Origin: Pogostemon cablin
Taxonomy: Eukaryota; Streptophyta; Magnoliopsida; Lamiales; Lamiaceae
Reading direction: 5' to 3'
DNA length: 64,000 bases
NCBI GenBank assembly: GCA_023678885.1
Contig: CM042963.1
Location: 39,001,105 to 39,065,104 of the forward strand
Within the stretch, counting starts at the first letter, position 1. Each line of letters opens with the position of its first letter. A model generated the notes under the pieces. The model searched no databases and had not been told where the DNA came from. It worked only from the letters and a program-made list of their open reading frames with translations. Shown one piece after another: positions 45,122 to 57,222 of the stretch. The position numbers were made by a program, and so were the translations under genes.

Positions 45122-46517
45122 TATTGGATTATATACTAAAAGTCTGCTTTAGTATGAACAATGTTATAACAATTTATTTGAAATGAGAATCATATGATCA
45201 AATGATTGCATCTTATAATTTATTTATATGCAAGATGCAATAGTCCACGTACTTTATACTATAGATAATATGTTGTGCGACAACACGTTGAAGATCCTAT
45301 TATCGGTTTCCTTATAAAATATAAACATATGCTCACAACCAAGATAGACGGGGACTCTCTATCGGGATGGTTGTAGTGTGGTTTGGTATTAGCTTGTCTT
45401 GGCTATAGAATCACATTAGTGCACTTTTTGTGTATTGAGCAGGACTACTTGAGATCGTTCGACTTATACTGACTTATAGGAGAACTTGATCTCAGTTATT
45501 ATGGATGTTCGTGCTCTTAATCCCTATACAATAACCTCGACACGTAGGGCGGTATGTATTTTTTTGATTCATCAATGGGTGAAATTTACATGTAATTAAA
45601 TCAACAAACTCGGTGAGTTGGGAAATAATGTTGTCTCTATGGTGTGCTGTTGATTGTAGAAGGAATCCGTGTCCGTCATAGATTGATGATGTCCCCTTGA
45701 GGAGCTCATAAGGATTATCATGTAAACCCTGCAGGTGGATTTATTTTGGCATGATAATGAGGTTGAGTGATACTACTCTCGGATGAGATATTAATTAATG
45801 GAGTTGCCAGTAACTTAATTAATTAATGGGCATTGTATATCTTAAACATGGGGAGACTAACGGGCTCATAATAAGAAGGAGCCCATAACGTAATTATGGG
45901 ATTAGAACGGTAGTGCAGTAATAATATTTTAGTGGTATATATTATTATTATTGGACTTAAGTATAAGCTTTGGGCTAAGCTTGGATACTTAAGCCCAATG
46001 AAGGCCCAACTCTAATTTCTCCTCCTGGCCCCTGCTGTAGCCCATATATAAGTCATCTCAACTGTCTGGAAACCCTAATCTTTGAGATTAATCACGCCTA
46101 ACACTGTGAGGAGGGTGAAGGAACAGCAAAATGAGAAGATCTCGAAGATCGTCGCCCATACAACGTCGAGATTGGACTTGAGAATATAGCAGAAGACTGA
46201 AAGGTTGTTTGTAGTTGCTGTCCGCCACCTTCTACGATTTATATAAAATTTTACAGACTTCAGAACAGGACGTGTAATATACTGACGGAAAGCCACGGAA
46301 GAGAGGATCGTTTTGGCGCATAGATCACTCAAATCCAACATTGGATGATGGAGTTATGGCCAAATCCGTGACGCTGCGCAGGTTGGTAGCTATAATCCGT
46401 CTTCTTCAACATACCCTGGTGAAAGGTAATACGTTTCTTGTTTACTTGCTTCCGCTGCTTGTTAGAATCATATGGAACCCTAACGATTCACGTTAACCAA
46501 ACGATCGAATGCCAACA
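45122..46517 (+). repeat. 5' LTR of copia 3
   Basis: 1396 bp, from TATTGGATTATATACT (the first base pair mutated from TGTTGG) to CGATCGAATGCCAACA. It carries the AAATATAAACATATGCTCAC and GACGGGGACTCTCTATCG segments found in all four family LTRs. Confidence 0.9.
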
Positions 46518-46519
46518 AT

Positions 46520-46531
46520 TGGTATCAGAGC
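46520..46531 (+). other. Primer-binding site of copia 3 (tRNA-iMet type)
   Basis: TGGTATCAGAGC two bases after the LTR end. It is followed by TTCGGTTTCGTGGTGAAGCG, also present in copia 4. Confidence 0.93.
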
Positions 46532-47865
46532 TTCGGTTTCGTGGTGAAGCGTGAAACGTTGGGCTAGGGTTTATGTGAATTATTCTTGAATAATGATCGC
46601 ATGATGGAAAGGGTCTTGATTTTTATGAAATCTGTAAAAACCATATGTTTTCACGGCTGCTCTACCCTAATCTTACACCACACACATAAGCACCGCACCA
46701 TTGGGCGTCGGGCGGAGTTGGGCGACGATCGTAGGTGGGCTGGTGGTGATACACAGTTTGGCAGCACACACATGAAGGTCTTCACGTCGCGACTGCACCT
46801 TGGGTTCTTCATGTCAAAGAATGCTGTTGAAAGTCCACATGCCGGTGTCCATACATGGAGGTGACGGTGCAACCGTCGGCGAAATTCACTAGTTGTGCTT
46901 GCTGGCGGGGTGGCTTTTGGATTCAGCATAACTGCTTGAACACGGCTGCAAGGCTGGAGGACCAGACGCTGTTGTTACACGGAGAAGTAATGGGCCTGAA
47001 TCCATGGATAATTGCCGATCACCAATTAGGTTCGCTGGGAAGGTCACCGATAGCATACTTAGCTGTCGGTGGATTTTGTTGGGCAACCAACTGGTAGAGT
47101 CGGCAGCGGTATAAGTGGTTGCATCCGGTGGCTGAGACTCATACGATTCTGGTTCTGCCTGATCAAGACGACTGATAGGGATGGAGGTGATTCTCGACTA
47201 GGGTACACGACGACAGGCTGGAGGACAAGTTTCTGGTCGGACCTGGCTTGTTCCGATTGGGTCTAGTCGTGATACAGGCGAGTTTGCTGATCCCTGGGTC
47301 TGTCGTGGTTATGGTGGGTTCGACATGGGGTTGCGACTCAAATCTCCTGAAAGTTTTTTTCCCGGCGGTGAAAGCATTGGACAGCAGCGACGGCGAATGG
47401 CTATAAGGCGATGCAAGTCAATGGCAGGGTTGCCTCTGCTACGCGAAATTGCCAGAAGTTGGAGTTTTTGGCAGGTTGGTGCAGCTGATCCACCTTTGGA
47501 TGAAAACGACCGGTAGCTACTGACCGGAGAGGTATACCGGCAGTGGACCGCGAACATGATTGGGCAGGGGTCGGTGTTGTAGTGGTTGTTTGCTGACGGC
47601 GATGACGTGCTTTCCGGCGGGCCATGAGATGATTGCTGCATTGCAAAGTTGTCGGAAATCTGGTCTTGTTGGAGGAGTTCGTCCAGTTTTCTGGCAGGTT
47701 ATGGCTGGGAAGAATGAATGGCGCTGGTACAGTTGGTTCGCCGGTGGCTGGGTGTTGAATTCCAGCGTATGGTATTGTCTTCCGGCAGGCGAGCCATGAA
47801 GGTGTTTCTTCCGGCGAATGGCAGTCATCCAAGGGGCAGTTCTCGAACGAGCAGCTGATTGGGAA
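46532..47865 (+). other. GC-rich leader of copia 3
   Basis: The first ~90 bp match copia 4's leader; after ~46650 it becomes GC-rich, with many GGCGG and CCGGCGG words, and does not resemble copia 4's leader. Frames of up to 157 codons exist on both strands, but none has a recognisable domain. No gag is seen before the break at 47865. Confidence 0.6.
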
Positions 47866-48864
47866 TGTAAGCACTTGAATTTTATTGTCTATTAAAGGAA
47901 AATATGTGGCAAATTAATGCAATAATTATCAATTAATTATTTATTTATTAAGGGATTTAAATAAATAAATTCCTAAAATAGATTAATAAATAATTGATAA
48001 TTAATTTAAAATCCAACAAATGAAGTAGGGTTTAAATTAAGTAAAACTTGACTCCCAAGTCAAATAAAGTCTGGAAGGTTCCAGAATCAGGTCAAATTAA
48101 GCAATGACCATTCAAGCTGTGTTATATTTGGAACAGCCCAAGCCCACAGAATCAGGTCAAATCTGTCATGGACTAATCAGATTGCAAGTTATTTATGGGG
48201 CATGCTCATTCCTCACCTATATAAAGAGTCCTCTTCCATTCATTCCACACACTACAACATCTGAACACACTAAAATATCCGAAGATGTAGATGCTTCTGA
48301 AGAGATTAAGAATACGAGCAGTGCTCTCTTGAGATCTTCAAGCATCTTCAAGTCAAGAACCGCCTCCGATTAGAGATAAAGGTGCCAAGCCCCTCCGATC
48401 CAGCGTTGGTCAGAAACAACACTCGACCTGAGATCAAGGTGCTAAGCCCCTCAGATTTGACGTTTCTTCCAGTCAGACTCATTCAGCTGTCTTTGTGAAG
48501 TCAATGGTGTTCTACCAAATTGAACGACGTTCTTCATAAGAAGTCTTCAATTCAACGTTCAATCCAAACAAAGGCTCGACGCCTCCGGATCAACTTCAAG
48601 ACTACACATCCGAGCTCGAACAAGCTTCATTCGAAGATCCGGCTCAACACACACGCTGCCAACACATTCAGTGCAGTCAACACACATATTCCAGTCAAAG
48701 TCAAGTCAACAAGTCAAGTCAAGCCAAATTGCTTCGAGAGAAGAATCAGAGGATTGATTGAGATTGTAACCCGTTTACATATCTTTCAAATTAAATCCAT
48801 CTGAAATTATCTTTATACACCAATTTGTATTTATTTCATCATAAATACAATATTTGTTGTTACA
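47866..48864 (+). repeat. 5' LTR of the Tat-like gypsy element
   Basis: 999 bp with inverted ends TGTAA / TTACA, a TATA-like CTATATAAAGAG at ~48220, and internal GATAAAGGTGCCAAGCCCCT / GATCAAGGTGCTAAGCCCCT repeats. The solo LTR at 9867-11604 is its relative. Confidence 0.88.
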
Positions 48865-48887
48865 AATTTTGGCACGCCCAGTGGGAC
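48865..48887 (+). other. Primer-binding site region of the Tat-like element
   Basis: Directly after the LTR, TTTTGGCACGCCCAGTGGGA. I did not assign the tRNA with certainty. Confidence 0.7.
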
Positions 48888-48935
48888 AGTCTCTACCTCT
48901 CATCTCTTCTCTCTACAAGTTCGAAGATACAAAGC

Positions 48936-49511
48936 ATGACTCCTCTCAGGATTGCAATAAGAAGACCTTCTACCTTGAAGCATTCAGAGCTGCAAATTGA
49001 AGAGATTCAAAAGATAACTCCACTCAAGATTGCGATACGAAGGCCTGCTGCATCAAAGCCTCCAGAGTTGCAAACTGAAAAGGTTGGAGTCATTTTAAGA
49101 AGTCCTGAAAGCTCCGTAGAGGCAAACCATATGGTGGGGATTGCTCTTAACAAGCCATTGCATGGAGACAAAAATAGTGAAGATGATTCTACCTACTCAA
49201 CTCCTCACTCAATACCAAGCTCACCATCTACCTCAGCTGCAGCTGCAGTGATGACAACAAATGCTATGACCATTGAGGAACAACTAGCAAGTATGATGAG
49301 AGCCATTAAAGGACTCACGAAGTATATGGAAGCTCAAGATGTAAAAATCTCTGTACTTATGAAGAAAATGAAGAATGTGGAGACAAATCGTACAAATGAG
49401 AAACAAGTTGAGGATGAACACGGGGAGGAAGACTCAACGAAGCATCATCTATCTGAAGAAAAGCCAGCTGAGGATACGATACAAGTTTCAACTGACCGAA
49501 TGCTTCCTATC
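48936..49511 (+). CDS. Tat-like gag N-terminus, truncated by an LTR
   Basis: Open from ATG 48936 for 192 codons up to the LTR junction; the frame then runs ~10 codons into the LTR before a stop. The N-terminus contains two adjacent copies of a ~25-residue unit (TPLRIAIRRPSTLKHSELQI, then TPLKIAIRRPAASKPPELQT). A Ser-rich linker and a helix (TIEEQLASMMRAIKGLTKYM, continuing AQDVKISVLMKKM) follow, typical of the start of Tat gag. It is a partial gene and cannot make a complete Gag. Confidence 0.75.
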
Positions 49512-50899
49512 TGTTGGCATTCGATCGTTTGGTTAACGTGACCCGTTAGGGTTCCATGAATTTCTAACAAGCAGCGGAAGCAAGTAAACATGAAACGCAT
49601 TACCTTTCACCAAGGGTTGATGTAGAGGTTGAATTCTCGCTGGCAGTCTGCGCAGTCCCACGAGAATAGCCATAAGTTCCTCTTCTGATGTCGGAATTGA
49701 GTGATCTTTGTGCTCAGACGATCCGCTCTTCGACGGCTTTCCATCAGTATATAATACATCAAAATCGAAGAACTGTACGATTTTATATGAATTTTGGAAC
49801 ATGACGAACTGCAGCAGCAAATGACCTTCCGGTCTTCTGCTGTATGTCCCAAGTCCGATCTCGACGTCGTGTGGGCGACGATCTACGAGACCTACTCAAT
49901 CTGCTCTCAACCCTCATCACACGTGAATAATGAATTAGATTAGGGTTCCAGATAAGCTGAGGTGACTTATATACATGGGCTACAGCAGGGACCAGGAGGA
50001 GAAATTGGGTTGGGCCTCCATTGGGCTTAAGTATCCAAGCTTAGCCCAAAGCTTATACTTAAGTCCAATAATAATAATATATTCCACTAAAATATTATTA
50101 CTGCACTACCATACCAATCCCAAAATTACGTTTTGGGCTCCTTCTTATTATGAGCCCGTTAGTCTCCCCATGTTTAAGATATACAATGTCCATTAATTAA
50201 TTTAAGTTACTGACAACTCAATTAATTAATATCTCATCCAAGAGTAGTACCACTCAACCTCATTATCATGCCGAAATAAATTCCACCTGCAGGGTTTACA
50301 TGATAATCCTTATGAGCTCCTCAAGGGGACATCATCAACCTATGACGGACACGGATTCCTTCTACAATCAACAGCACACAATAGAGACAGCACTACTTCC
50401 CAACTCACCGAGTTTATTGATTTAATTGCATGTAAATCTCACCCATTGATGAACAAAGAAATACATACTGCCCTATGTGTCGAGGTTATTGTATAGGGAT
50501 TAAGAGCACGAACTTCCATAATAACTGAGATCAAGTTCTCCTATAAGTCAGTATAAATCGAACGATCTCAAGCGGTCCTGCTCAATACACACAAGTGCAC
50601 TAATGTGATTCTATAGCCAAGACAAGCTAATACCAAACCACACTACAACCATCCCGATAGAGAGTCCCCGTCTATCTCGATTGTGAGCATCTGTTTATAC
50701 TTTATAAGGAAACCGATAATATGATCTTCCGCGTGTTGTCGCACAACATATTATCTACAGTATAAAGTAAGTGGACTATTGCATCGAACATATAAATAAA
50801 TTATAAGATGCAATCATTTGATCATATGATTCTCATTTCAAATTAATTGTTATAAAATTGTTCATACAAAAAGCTAGACTTTTAGTATACAATCCAACA
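49512..50899 (-). repeat. 3' LTR of copia 4
   Basis: 1388 bp. On the plus strand it begins TGTTGGCATTCGATCG and ends ATACAATCCAACA. It matches 63223-64000 almost exactly, and the reverse complement matches the LTRs at 26677 and 45122. Confidence 0.93.
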
Positions 50900-50920
50900 A
50901 TCTCCCACTTATACTAAAAG
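50900..50920 (-). other. Polypurine tract of copia 4
   Basis: Minus strand AGTATAAGTGGGAGAT adjoining the LTR, a common copia polypurine tract. Confidence 0.85.
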
Positions 50921-53900
50921 ACTATGCTGTCATGTCTTCCGCCATACATCTGATTCCCACTCCCACTACACGACCATTAAAAGCTCTCGCCTTAATATCC
51001 TTGTAAATGGATTTACTAGGTCATCATCCGATGCAATCTAGGCGACAACAACCTTCCCCTCATCATACGATTTCTCGTAACAGGTGGTACTTGCACTCAA
51101 TGTGTTTAATTGCCTTATGGGCTCGTGATTCCTTCAAGTTTGCAACTGCACCAATATCATCAATATAAATTGTGATATCCTTGGGCAAACTTAGAAACAC
51201 TTCGAAGTCCATCTTGAAGTTTCTAGAGTCATACAGATACTTTGGCTGCCTCATAGGCTCCAATTTATCATCTTTCCATGATGGAGTCCGGAGTCTGAAA
51301 TATATTTCTATATAACACTCCTCCACATTATGACTCAACTTCCTAAAATTAAACACATAACCTTGAGGTGGATTTACTGCCGTCCAATCTGACTAAAAAT
51401 TCCGAATCTACGTAATCCACAAGAAGCAGTGAATTTGCCCAGTAAGCTTACATATAATTTCCAGTCCTTCTCAGGCACTTCATATATGTCTTACCACAGT
51501 TCATCATTCTTGTTTCGGGTTACGTTGATACCCACTGTTCATGCGTTCAGCAAAATAGATATCCATTCTCGCGCATAGCATTCCTAAGATTAAGCTTCCT
51601 TATTCGCCGAAGCATAAGGAACCGCTTTCGTCACCTTTATCTTCCTTTTGTGTCTCAAGACATATTTTCTTAGATAAAGTCACTTGCTAAAACAAGTAAG
51701 GATCGTATCAATTCATGAAGCTTGAGACAAGCATAATATCCTTTCTTGTGATCCGTATTACCGTGATCAAAAGGATATTTTTGCTCTTCTTAAGTCCTTC
51801 ATTTCATACCGCGTTATTATCCATACACATACGCCCGACAATACTCTTTCATTGTCTCCAATGAGCAATATATCATCTACGTATAGTACAAGAAATACCA
51901 CCACGTTTCCATCACTTTTTTCAATACACAAGACCCATCCGATCATTGATTAGATCCATGTCACTGGATTACCTCATCAAAACGGATGTTTCATGATCTT
52001 GAAGCTTGTTTTAGTCCATTAATGGACACTTTTAAGCTCACTATCACAATGCTCTTAGCTCTTTGCAATGAATCACTCTGGTTACTTCACATAGATGTTT
52101 CCCTCAAGATTTCCAATCAGGAAAACTGTTTTGACATCTATTTGCTATCCCTCATATTTCATATGAGTAGCAACAGATAAAAGAGTCCGGATCAACATAA
52201 GCATAGCTACTGGCGAACATGTTTTCTCATAATCGAAGCCTTTCTTTCTGAGTATACATTTTCCCAACAAGCTTTACTTCTAAGGTTTTCACCTTACCGT
52301 ATGATCCTCTTTTATTTTGTATGACCACTTCCAATGGTTTTCACACCATCCGTGGTTCTACAATCATCCAGATCTTATTTAGAATCTATTGATTCTATTT
52401 CAACATTTATTGCAATTTGTTAAGATTTCGCATTTCTATCTTGTAGTTCTTCGTCGTATTCGTGGGTTAACTCCATGTTTACTAGGGACCAAGCCTCACG
52501 ACTCTCCCAAAACATATATCTATCAGGATTTAGAACAACCCCCCACTACGAGAAGACACTACACGCAATTGTGTATCAGATGTGACACGCGTCGCAGTTT
52601 ACCTTGTGGTATATCCTCTTGTACACTTGGTACTAATACTTTGTGTTTTCCTCTCACTTCCTTTAGAACAACTTATACATGGGTATTTGATTTATTACAT
52701 AGTCCTTTTTCCAAAAAACTAGTGTTTATGTTAACAATCACTCTTCGATCTTGTGGACTAAATAAATCATCCTTCATTTTTCTAGGATATCCCACAAATA
52801 GAAAAACATTCTTACGAATTACTGTTCCTAGGGCATATCCATAAAATGAATTTAGTAATTCCAAATAATTCATCATCTATCTAATCACTACCATAAGAGT
52901 GTTATTCCTTCTATTCGTCACACCATTAAGGTGTGAAATTCATTTCCGAAGGTACCTTTCTCTTACTAGATTAGAAGACTCATTATTAATTACTATTTGT
53001 CGCATCCAGGGGATAAACATGATTTAAGAGTGTACAAATTGTTCACCAACGTACCATAACAGATTACAACTCTATCATTCATTATAATGACCATATCATT
53101 TAAATGAAATGGAGTATCCATCTATTAATGCATAGAAACCGAAATCAAATTCTTTCTATGAAAATGTACGTAAAGACAATTTCATAAAATCAAATGTCTA
53201 CTCATATCATTTAATAAATAGACAACTCCCACTGCAATAGCCACTACTCTTGTAGTTTTACCCATGTCATAACAATCTTATCCTCACTTAGTAATAAACA
53301 TTTAGTGATTCCAGTATCTACACACTTCGTGTCAGTAAATGCCATCACTAATCATGTTTTAAACAACTAGTGAATAAGATATAAAACTTGTTCACATTAT
53401 GATGAAAATGGCTTTCCTTTGCCACATGTTTTGCCAGAAGTTTTCCACCATATACATCCTATTGTAATTCAGGTGGAACTTACTCAAAAACATCTAGGCA
53501 ATTCACAAAGAATTAAATTGATCTAGGTTTCCCTTCAATTTATACTCCATGCTTTCCCAATTCATTCATCAAATTAAATCATGATCTTCTGCCTTTTAAC
53601 TTACTCAAGTATCCGAAGAGTTACATGAGACCATCATATTTCTATGAACATCTCATCTCTTCACTAGAGACTTTAATAGGCATCATGAGACGTCCATTGT
53701 GAGAACACACATGTATTTTCTTAAGCAGTAAAATTCAAAACCAAGATTCTTTTCTAATCATCTAATTTTGGACCAGTAAATATAATTTCTTTTAGTCAAC
53801 AATAAGCGAGATAAAACCATTTGAAATTACAGAGAATCATAAATAAATATACCGATCAAATCTTCGAATTGTATCCTTTTATATTGATTCCCTCAAAACT

Positions 53901-54022
53901 ATATAAAAATAAAATTCACCGACATCTCAAGCACCGTGAGTCTGCAAGCCACGTTAGTGTGGACGTTTACAAACCCAAACATTTACAAGAGAAGGTTTTA
54001 CCCATTAATTTCATTTGTCAAC
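50921..54022 (-). pseudogene. Copia 4 pol remnant (RNase H, RT, integrase)
   Basis: RNase H is recognised in 51063-51356 by DIGAVANLKESRAHKAIKHI followed by CKYHLLREIV. RT is recognised by its active site, LVLYVDDILLIGDNE on the minus strand at ~51855-51895. The stretch ~52500-53400 lies where integrase should be and carries WFLGYP-like remnants (FLFVGYPRKMKD at 52780-52830). Everything is broken by stops and shifts. At 54022 it is cut by the Athila-like insertion. Confidence 0.8.
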
Positions 54023-56001
54023 TGTTGAGAGTGGAATTTCACGTATTTTAGGTCTCACATTACACCATTTTTGATAGAATGTGGCCATGATTTTGTATAA
54101 AATGACATGGTTTTCATATCTTGCATAATTAAGATGCTACTAAGGTGTTTTGTTGAGTTTTGAAGGGTAAAACATGATCAAAAGTTCAAAGTTGGAATGA
54201 GGAGTGAAAGTGAGAAGGAATGCTGAAAAATACAGTCCATGTTGCACAAATTTCTGCATTCTTATAGAAGTCCAAATTGATCATATGATATATGTTTGGA
54301 AATCCACAGAAGAGAGGGTCGTTTTGACGTAAAGAACACCCCAATTGGATTTCAAACGAGAAATTTATGATCAAAGTGCTAACGTCGCACATGCTGTATC
54401 GAGCAGCCACTTTGCATGACTTTTTACATATTCAAATGTTAGAGTTTCTGAGATTTCTTTATATAGATAGAAAGCCAAGGAAAAGAGGAACGCGTGAGCG
54501 TAAAAATCATTTAAATTGGAGTCCGTATGAAGAAGTTATCCTCAAAACGGTGAAGTCGCGCAGTGCAGTCTCCGCAGCTCGGGAGGCCGCTCGGCTCGAT
54601 CGGGACCAACTTTATGCGAATTTCCAGCCGAGTTGGGTTGCTTCAGAACCTACATGACGGCCCCATTCCAACCATATGCTGCTCGGCTGGTTTGGGGGCA
54701 GCTCGGCCATGAGCTCGGCCCGAGCAAGGTGCCGAGCGGCCCAAAATCGGGCCCAGACGAGACCTGTTCGATGCAGAAACATATATATACCCTCAAGTCG
54801 CGATTCTGAAGCAGTTTTGATCGCGAAAAAGCCCTACATCAGTCCTAGAAACAATTAGAGAGATCGAGACCCAAATTGGAGAGAACCCATCGATAATCCA
54901 TCATCAATTCACACCTCCAACACTTCCATATCAGATTGACAACCTGATTTCACCATCCATCCACTTTCAAGAGGGTTCCAAGTGCTAATTAAGGGAGAAT
55001 CGAGCAATTGGAGAGACGGAGAAGGAACGAAAGACTACGTCTACACTAGGGTTTCATAATTCCTATCTTTTCCTTCCTTTTACTTTGATTTTTGGTATGA
55101 ATTACTTAGCCATGAGTGTTGCTTGTGACCTCATGGGCTAATTTTATATACAGTTCTAGGGTTTGATGGATTGATTTAATTGATTTGGGGATTTAGACCA
55201 AAGATTGGGATTTTATGCAGTTGAGCTTTTGATTTTACTTATTTTATTAAGACATGCTTTTCTGCTTCGTAACGTCTTCATAATATATTCATGACATCCG
55301 CTATAATGCTTGGATTATTGTGTTAGCTTGTGTGCGTTCATGATTGGTATTGTCTATCTGTTAGGGATTAGAGTAGCTCCGCTATAAGCACTTTAATTCC
55401 ATGAACTGGTAAATCAAATACTTGATTAGTTTAGTGGAAGAATGCAATTAGACAATCAAGTAGGAAGTGAATAGAACCTTGTAGTAATTCCAGAAAATAT
55501 CTTGTTAGTCGGGCTTACCATCCGGAGGTATTGTTGCTTGCTTTGATTAGTATCTAGGAATAAGGCTTGGTAATATTTGCGCACCTTAGGATTTAAACCA
55601 GATTAGACTGTTAGCTTTGAATCGAATCATATTCGGTGGGATAACAGGGATATGTGGTGTATTTTCAGTGAAACTGCATGAATGAACAATCGTAAGTTTA
55701 ATAACCCAAATTAATTGGTCTCTACCTGATACCTTAGAACTGTTCGTTATCTCTTGATTAGAAACTTGCTTTTATTTTATTTTATTGCTTTTAATTATTC
55801 TGCAATTTATTATTTAAGTATTTTAGTTAATTCGCTACAAACATTGAAAATTGGTTACCTTATTCTGATTAAGCTAGTATAATTAGAAAATAAATAGTTA
55901 GTTGTCCCTTGGGTTCGATAATTTAACTTGGTCACTTACCGCTACAATTGATATCCTTCATACTTGGGGATTAAATTATAGTGCGCAGAAAAAGCCTATC
56001 A
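54023..56001 (+). repeat. 5' LTR of Athila-like element A
   Basis: Begins TGTTGAGAGTGGAATTTCAC, ends AAAAGCCTATCA. Contains a GC-richer block at ~54545-54770 (GCTCGGC repeats) followed by TATATATACCCTCAAG, a likely TATA box near 54780. Confidence 0.94.
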
Positions 56002-56007
56002 AGTTTT

Positions 56008-56025
56008 TGGCGCCGTTGCCGGGGA
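56008..56025 (+). other. Primer-binding site of element A (tRNA-Asp type)
   Basis: TGGCGCCGTTGCCGGGGA, complementary to the 3' end of plant tRNA-Asp, six bases after the LTR end. Confidence 0.92.
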
Positions 56026-56139
56026 CGGCTTAATTATTTATTTTTCTTTTATTGCTAGTTTAATTAGGACTTTTTATTGTTTTTTTTATTTTTCTTATTT
56101 GAATATATTCTGACTATAAATTATCTTTGAGGTACTGAG

Positions 56140-57222
56140 ATGGACGAAATATTAAAAAGATATGGAAATCAAAATGTTATGAATCCTTCTCCATGCATAG
56201 ACGAAATATTGAAACGCTATGAAAATCAGAATAATATGGTTCCTACTCCATATTACATGGATGAGAGGAATTATGGTTATGATTCTCTAGTGAATCAAAG
56301 TCCTTCTCAGTATTATAATCAAGTCAGATATGAAGATGAATGGTCTTGTGCTTACAATGCAAATTCATATCAACCTTATCAAGAGAACACTTATTCTGGA
56401 TCGGTCGGAGTTTCTCAAGAATTACAAGACGCGTTTGATACTTCCATCAAGAAGTATGAAGAAAACATGGGAAGGTTGGAAGCTCTAAAAAGAAAGATGA
56501 AAGTTCAATCGCAGGAAAGGGAAGTTACATCACAAGAGTTTCATGAAAGAACGAGAGAGATAAACAATCTTCTTACGAACATCTCTTCAAGTTTAAATAC
56601 TCAACTTCAACAAGAGGAAAGAATGGATGAAGAAGAGTTTGAAGAAGATATTGTTTTTCCATTGTGCCCTGGAATGCAGTTTGAAGGTCCTATGTTGTTG
56701 TTTAAGGAAGAAGAAGTCGAAGAGGAGTCCACTCGATTAAGTCAAGCGGCTCCACTCGAATTGAGCTATCAACTGGAGACAATTTTTGAGGCAAAGGAAG
56801 TGATTGATGAAGAATTTGACGATGTTGAAAAAGAAAAGAAAGAAGAAGAGCAAAGTCATGAAGCAACCGAAGAGGACTTGAAGAATGAAATGAGCATTTC
56901 TAAACCTTTAAACTCTTTAAGTTGCATTGAATTTGATGATATTATTTCTATTGACTTTGTTTTACCTAATGATTCCTCACATATTTTTAGGGATAAAAAG
57001 AAGTTCGAAGAGAAGTTGGGAATTTTCGTCGGAAGAAGGAATAAGTGGTGGAGTAGAATGAAGAGGTTGATAAAATTTGATCTTAACATGGTTGGCAAGG
57101 TCAAGATAAATTTTAAGAATGCCAACGAGGCCATCCCTTGCCATAAGTATTGGATTGATGAAGAAGCACATCGATTAGAATACGATGGCAAGGATGAAAG
57201 ATATCCATGGCCATTCCGATGA
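56140..57222 (+). CDS. Unrecognised 360-codon ORF of Athila-like element A
   Basis: The only ORF of the element, from ATG 56140 to TGA 57220-57222, uninterrupted. The N-terminus has a duplicated unit, DEILKRYGNQN at residues 2-12 and DEILKRYENQN at 21-31, followed by a Tyr/Asn/Gln-rich stretch. Residues ~85-155 form a likely coiled coil (SIKKYEENMGRLEALKRKMK, QEFHERTREINNLLTNISS). A strongly acidic middle follows (~165-255, with EEEFEEDIV and EKEKKEEEQSHEA), then a basic C-terminus (KKFEEKLGIFVGRRNKWWSR, KYWIDEEAHRLEYDGKDE). No zinc knuckle, protease or polymerase motif is present. Position suggests a gag-like protein of a non-autonomous element; that is inference, and I do not recognise the family. 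Confidence 0.7.
   Translation: MDEILKRYGNQNVMNPSPCIDEILKRYENQNNMVPTPYYMDERNYGYDSLVNQSPSQYYNQVRYEDEWSCAYNANSYQPYQENTYSGSVGVSQELQDAFDTSIKKYEENMGRLEALKRKMKVQSQEREVTSQEFHERTREINNLLTNISSSLNTQLQQEERMDEEEFEEDIVFPLCPGMQFEGPMLLFKEEEVEEESTRLSQAAPLELSYQLETIFEAKEVIDEEFDDVEKEKKEEEQSHEATEEDLKNEMSISKPLNSLSCIEFDDIISIDFVLPNDSSHIFRDKKKFEEKLGIFVGRRNKWWSRMKRLIKFDLNMVGKVKINFKNANEAIPCHKYWIDEEAHRLEYDGKDERYPWPFR

Larger units (their letters stand above)
45122..47865 (+). mobile_element. Copia 3, 5' part, inserted in Athila-like element B
   Basis: Consists of a 5' LTR, a tRNA-iMet type primer site and ~1.3 kb of leader. It then breaks at 47866, where a Tat-like gypsy LTR begins. The gag-pol and 3' LTR should lie right of the window. 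It is the same LTR family as the solo LTR at 26677 and copia 4. Confidence 0.88.
47866..49511 (+). mobile_element. Tat-like Ty3/gypsy element, 5' part, inserted in copia 3
   Basis: 5' LTR (47866-48864), primer site and the first ~190 codons of gag, then cut by copia 4's LTR at 49512. The AATTTTGGCACGCCCAGTGG leader-junction and the repetitive LTR resemble Tat/Retand-type gypsy elements. That lineage call is inference, because no RT is visible. Confidence 0.8.

Noticed and set aside
47309..47874. Long frames on both strands in the copia 3 leader (up to 157 codons)
   Set aside because: They occur on both strands because the DNA is GC-rich and stop-poor. None has a recognisable motif.
49533..49852. 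Minus-strand frames of 95 and 81 codons, repeated at 63244-63563
   Set aside because: They lie in the LTRs of copia 4, have no domain, and are duplicated only because the LTRs are.
54186..54858. Several 60-96 codon frames, repeated at 59019-59821
   Set aside because: They are inside the two LTRs of Athila-like element A and differ by substitutions without sign of coding constraint.
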